A stretch of DNA of 64,000 nucleotides from Tagaea sp. CACIAM 22H2 (GTDB lineage: Bacteria > Pseudomonadota > Alphaproteobacteria > CACIAM-22H2): the NCBI GenBank assembly GCA_014444615.1, contig PVXE01000016.1, forward strand, positions 1-64,000, written 5' to 3'. The notes under the pieces were generated by a model, which did not search any database, was not told where the DNA came from, and saw only the letters and a program-made list of their open reading frames with translations. The position numbers and the translations under genes are program-made. Below are positions 61,037 to 64,000 of this stretch, piece after piece. Position 1 is the first letter of the stretch. Each line of letters starts with the position of its first letter.

Positions 61037-61903
61037 ATGTTCGCGATCGGCGGTCTGGTTTTCGTGTTCTTGTGCGTGTTCGGGGGCTACGTGCTCGCCG
61101 GCGGCAAGCTCGGCGTGATCATGAAGGCGCTGCCTTTCGAGTTCATGATCATCGGCGGTTCGGCCGCGGGCACGTTCCTGATCGGCAACTCCGGTTCGAT
61201 CATCAGCCACGCGCTGAAGGATTTCGGCAAGGTCTTCGGCGGGCCGAAATACAAGCGCGACGATTTCATCGATCTGCTCTGCCTCATCTTCACGATCCTG
61301 AAGCTCGCACGCTCGAAGGGCACGCTCGCGGTCGAACCGCATATCGAGAAGCCCGACGAATCAAACATCTTCATGGCGTATCCGAAGATCCTCGCGAACA
61401 AATACGCGATCATGCTGATCTGCGATCACATGCGCATGTTGTCGATGGGCGTGGAAGACGCCCATCAGCTCGAAGAAATCTTCAACAAGGAACTCGAAAA
61501 ACACCATCACGAGACGTTGCGCGGCGCCCAAGCGCTCGCGACCGTCGCCGATGCGTGCCCCGCACTGGGCATCGTCGCCGCCGTCATGGGCGTCATCAAG
61601 ACCATGTCGTCGGTCGACCAGCCGCCCGTCGTTCTGGGCGGCCTGATCGCCTCGGCGCTCGTCGGCACGTTCTTGGGCGTGTTGCTGTCCTACGGCATCT
61701 TGGGCCCGATGGCCGGCCGCTTGAAGCAGTGCTACGAGGACGAGTTCAAATACTACGAGATCATCCGCGACACGTTCGTGGCGCACCTGCAGGGTAACGC
61801 GCCGCAGATCTCGACCGAGATCGGCCGCAAGAGCGTGCCGAGCGAACTCCAGCCGACCTTCTACGAGTTGGAAGAGGCGATCGCCTCCAAGCCGGCGGCG
61901 TGA
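61037..61903 (+). CDS. motA: Flagellar motor stator protein MotA
   Basis: A 288-residue MotA with four membrane segments: about 1-20, 33-52, 170-190 and 203-225 (GGLIASALVGTFLGVLLSYG). The cytoplasmic loop between segments 2 and 3 holds charged residues (ARSKGTLAVEPHIE) that contact FliG. With MotB it forms the proton channel that drives flagellar rotation. GGAGG precedes the ATG. No motB follows; a TPR/OGT-like gene overlaps its stop (GTGA) instead. Confidence 0.93.
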   Translation: MFAIGGLVFVFLCVFGGYVLAGGKLGVIMKALPFEFMIIGGSAAGTFLIGNSGSIISHALKDFGKVFGGPKYKRDDFIDLLCLIFTILKLARSKGTLAVEPHIEKPDESNIFMAYPKILANKYAIMLICDHMRMLSMGVEDAHQLEEIFNKELEKHHHETLRGAQALATVADACPALGIVAAVMGVIKTMSSVDQPPVVLGGLIASALVGTFLGVLLSYGILGPMAGRLKQCYEDEFKYYEIIRDTFVAHLQGNAPQISTEIGRKSVPSELQPTFYELEEAIASKPAA

Positions 61904-63561
61904 TTTCCGATCCGGGGCTCGCCGCTTCGGCGATCCAAGAAGGACTGGCGGCGGCGCAACGTGGCGACGCCGAAGCCGCGCTTCAGGCGTGGCGGCGCGC
62001 GCGGCAGCTCGATCCCGCCGATCAAGGCACGGTCCTGCGTTTGGGGGATTTGCTGATCCGCATCGGGCGCTATGCCGATGCGGATGCCGCCCTCGCCGAA
62101 GGAACCCCAAATCCCGCCATCGCCCGCCGGCGCGCGGTCTGCGCGCTCGCTTTCGGCAATTTCGCCGATGCCGAACGGTTCGCGCGCCACGCGACCCACG
62201 ATCCGGACGAAGGCATCTACGCGCGGCAATTCCTGGCGAGCGTGCTGATCCAGCGCGGCGACGTGCAAGGGGCCCGCGAACAACTGGCCCTCGCCAAAGC
62301 CGCCGATCCGGCCTTCGAAACCGCCTATACCGACGATCTTTTCGCCGCGAATTACGATCCGGCGATCACAGGCGCCGCACTGAAGGACCTCTACGCCGAT
62401 TGGGCGAAGCGCTTCTGCCCGCCGGAAGTGCCGCTTGCGGCGCTGGCGATCGGCGGACGACGCTTAAAGGTCGCTTACGTCTCGCCCGATCTGCGCCGCC
62501 ATTCGCTGCGCCATTTCATTTCGCCGGTGTTCGCGCATCACGACCGCGCGAAGATCGAAGTTCACGCCTATGCACTGAGCGGCACGCCGGATGCCGAAGC
62601 GCAGGCGCTGCGCAAACGCGTCGATGTTTGGCACGATTGCCAAGCGCTCGACGACGATGGGCTGGCGGCCAAAGCGCGCCAGGACGGGATCGACGTCGCC
62701 GTCGATCTGGCCGGCCACACCGCGGGCGCCAAGCTCAAAGCCTTCGCGCGGCGCTTGGCGCCCGTGCAGGTCACCTGGCTTGGTTATGGCGGCACCACGG
62801 GCGTGGATGCGATGGATTGGTATCTGGGCGATGCGCATATGGCGCCGCCGGGCAGCGAGGAGGCGTTTACCGAGCGCGTCTGGCGCTTGGATCGCGCACC
62901 CTTCGCCTTCGATTCACCGTCGGACATGCCGGCGGTGTCGCCTTTACCTGCCCAAGCCAAGGGGCATGTGACATTCGGCAGTTTCTCGCGCCTCGTGCGG
63001 ATCAACGATGCGGTGATCGCGGCGTGGGCGGCGATCCTCGCGCAAGTGCCGGGCTCGCGCTTGATGCTGAACGCGCTGCCCTTCGTCGACGGCACGGTGC
63101 GCGCGGATTACGCCGCGCGTTTCGCGCGGCATGGCATCGCGGCGGATCGCCTCGATCTCGTCTACACCTCGCCGCAGCCGGCGACCTGGGCCGCCTATGG
63201 CCAGATCGACGTGGCGCTCGATCCGTTTCCGCACAATGGCGGCGTGACGAGTTTCGAAGCGTTGTGGATGGGCGTGCCGATGGTCAGCCTGCGGGCGCGC
63301 CCGCCGCTCGGGCGTTATGGCGAGTGCTTGTTGTCGGCGTTGCAGCTCGACGATTTCCGCGTCGATACGGTCGATGCCTATATCGCGCGTGCGGCCGATG
63401 CCGCCCGCGACCTGCCGATGCTGGCGGCGTTGCGCGGTGCCTTGCGCCCGCGCATGGCGGCGAGCGAACTTTGCGACGGGAAGGGGCTTGCTGCCGCGTT
63501 GGACGCGGCCTATCTCGCGATGTTCAACGCCCGGGCGGCGTCTTCGTCCGGTAGCGTTTGA
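61900..63561 (+). CDS. TPR/O-GlcNAc-transferase-like (SPINDLY/GT41) protein
   Basis: A 553-residue protein. TPR-like helices occupy residues 1 to about 150 (EGLAAAQRGDAEAALQAWRRA, residues 14-34, is one repeat, shown partly). The rest is GT41-like: VAYVSPDLRRHSLRHFISPV, VDLAGHTAGAKL, VTWLGYGGTTGVDAMDW and DPFPHNGGVTSFEALWMG are the family donor/acceptor segments. These enzymes put sugars on Ser/Thr. Start is the GTG overlapping the motA stop. Coupling to motA suggests it may glycosylate a flagellar protein such as flagellin; this is inference. Confidence 0.83.
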   Translation: MISDPGLAASAIQEGLAAAQRGDAEAALQAWRRARQLDPADQGTVLRLGDLLIRIGRYADADAALAEGTPNPAIARRRAVCALAFGNFADAERFARHATHDPDEGIYARQFLASVLIQRGDVQGAREQLALAKAADPAFETAYTDDLFAANYDPAITGAALKDLYADWAKRFCPPEVPLAALAIGGRRLKVAYVSPDLRRHSLRHFISPVFAHHDRAKIEVHAYALSGTPDAEAQALRKRVDVWHDCQALDDDGLAAKARQDGIDVAVDLAGHTAGAKLKAFARRLAPVQVTWLGYGGTTGVDAMDWYLGDAHMAPPGSEEAFTERVWRLDRAPFAFDSPSDMPAVSPLPAQAKGHVTFGSFSRLVRINDAVIAAWAAILAQVPGSRLMLNALPFVDGTVRADYAARFARHGIAADRLDLVYTSPQPATWAAYGQIDVALDPFPHNGGVTSFEALWMGVPMVSLRARPPLGRYGECLLSALQLDDFRVDTVDAYIARAADAARDLPMLAALRGALRPRMAASELCDGKGLAAALDAAYLAMFNARAASSSGSV

Positions 63562-63808
63562 CCGGCACGGTCTGGCCCGGCAGCCATTTCTTCACCGCTT
63601 GGGGCTTCGACGCCTTTTTGCCGATCGTCGCTTCTTCCAGCTTGTCGGCGAGGCTTTTGTAGTTGTCCATCGTCTGGGCCAGCAGATCGCGCTTGGCGAT
63701 GCCCATGGCGATCGCGCTGTCGCCCTTCATCTGCGCCTGGCGCAGCAGATAGATCATCAGCCGCGCCTCGTCGGCCGAGATTTTCAGCGTGTAGATGGGG
63801 CCGCTCAT
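63524..63808 (-). CDS. Small basic protein, unknown function
   Basis: A 94-residue protein, not recognised. It begins MSGPIYTLKISADEARLMIY and has helical and coiled segments up to residue 60, then a Lys-rich, proline-containing tail. It overlaps the end of the OGT-like gene on the opposite strand by 38 bases. No clear ribosome site. The longer frame from 63848 is a shadow. Confidence 0.55.
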   Translation of the reverse strand: MSGPIYTLKISADEARLMIYLLRQAQMKGDSAIAMGIAKRDLLAQTMDNYKSLADKLEEATIGKKASKPQAVKKWLPGQTVPVKRYRTKTPPGR

Positions 63809-63860
63809 GATCGATCCTCGATTCGTCGCCGAGGACGAATTGTATCACGCGGCGCCCATC

Positions 63861-64000
63861 CTATGCCGCGACGGGCGCGATCTTGTCGCGGAAGGCTTCG
63901 AAGCCGGCAAGCACCAGCCATAGGCGGCCGACTTCGGCCGTGCGCCGGGACAGCGGGATCGACAGGCGCGAATAGCGCCACGTGCCCTGCGGCGTCTGCG
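63861..64000 (-). CDS. C-terminal end of an uncharacterised protein, possibly PAS_5-like
   Basis: The last 45 residues of a leftward gene whose start lies beyond the right edge. It reads QTPQGTWRYSRLSIPLSRRT then ends LVLAGFEAFRDKIAPVAA. The YSRLSIPLS segment recalls the end of PAS_5-type proteins of alphaproteobacteria, but too little is visible for a firm call. Confidence 0.5.
   Translation of the reverse strand, partial: QTPQGTWRYSRLSIPLSRRTAEVGRLWLVLAGFEAFRDKIAPVAA

Noticed and set aside
1..64000. CRISPR arrays, insertion sequences, prophage or integrative elements
   Set aside because: No regularly spaced repeats, transposase, integrase or flanking target duplications were seen; composition looks even throughout.

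Overview
The window is dense, high-GC bacterial chromosome, with nearly every base coding and many ATGA, GTGA or TGATG start/stop overlaps. Gene content points to an alphaproteobacterium, probably of the Rhodospirillales or a relative: a FixJ-like regulator, MotA coupled to an O-GlcNAc-transferase-like protein, short Psd with PssA, protocatechuate/gallate meta-cleavage genes, and many NMT1-type ABC importers. No rRNA, tRNA, insertion sequence, CRISPR array or prophage is visible. The lineage is an inference; no marker gene was compared.

Region 1 (1-8.7 kb) is an aromatic-acid module. A LysR regulator lies between a leftward hydrolase-ligA-ligB operon (ligB cut by the window edge) and a rightward galB-galC-dehydrogenase-galA operon for gallate ring cleavage. 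A two-subunit, Tat-exported molybdenum hydroxylase follows. A shared sequence motif occurs before the LysR gene and twice before galB. Region 2 (8.7-12.7 kb) holds a DUF882 protein, a MASE1 histidine kinase with a FixJ-like response regulator, and an Rrf2-type regulator without cysteines.

Region 3 (12.7-30.9 kb) is catabolic and transport DNA. It has two Asp/hydantoin-racemase-like genes, an SDR and a ribokinase. An IclR-cupin-ABC importer-DapA-like operon comes next, then a second ABC operon carrying two tandem Rieske oxygenases and a creatininase-family amidohydrolase. An FAD oxidase and SelO close the region.

Region 4 (30.9-53.8 kb) is framed by two copies of what looks like an undescribed two-gene module: a tail-anchored pseudokinase overlapping a four-helix membrane protein. 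One copy is at 30.9-33.4 kb; the other is at 51.3-53.8 kb and carries an extra lipoprotein hydrolase. Between them lie a pentapeptide-repeat protein, a PAS-HK-REC-REC-HPt hybrid kinase with a lone receiver, XRE and ribbon-helix-helix regulators, O-acetylhomoserine sulfhydrylase, tandem MFS and tandem EamA transporters, and a second LysR gene.

Region 5 (53.8-64 kb) is more housekeeping: NADP isocitrate dehydrogenase with a clear terminator, a TSUP permease, a LOG-family protein, two c-type cytochrome genes, a LysM protein, psd-pssA for phosphatidylethanolamine synthesis, and motA translationally overlapping a TPR/OGT-like glycosyltransferase.

Tandem paralogue pairs (racemases, Rieske oxygenases, MFS, EamA, pseudokinase modules) recur across the window. 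All functions are read from sequence motifs and family knowledge; no database search was run.
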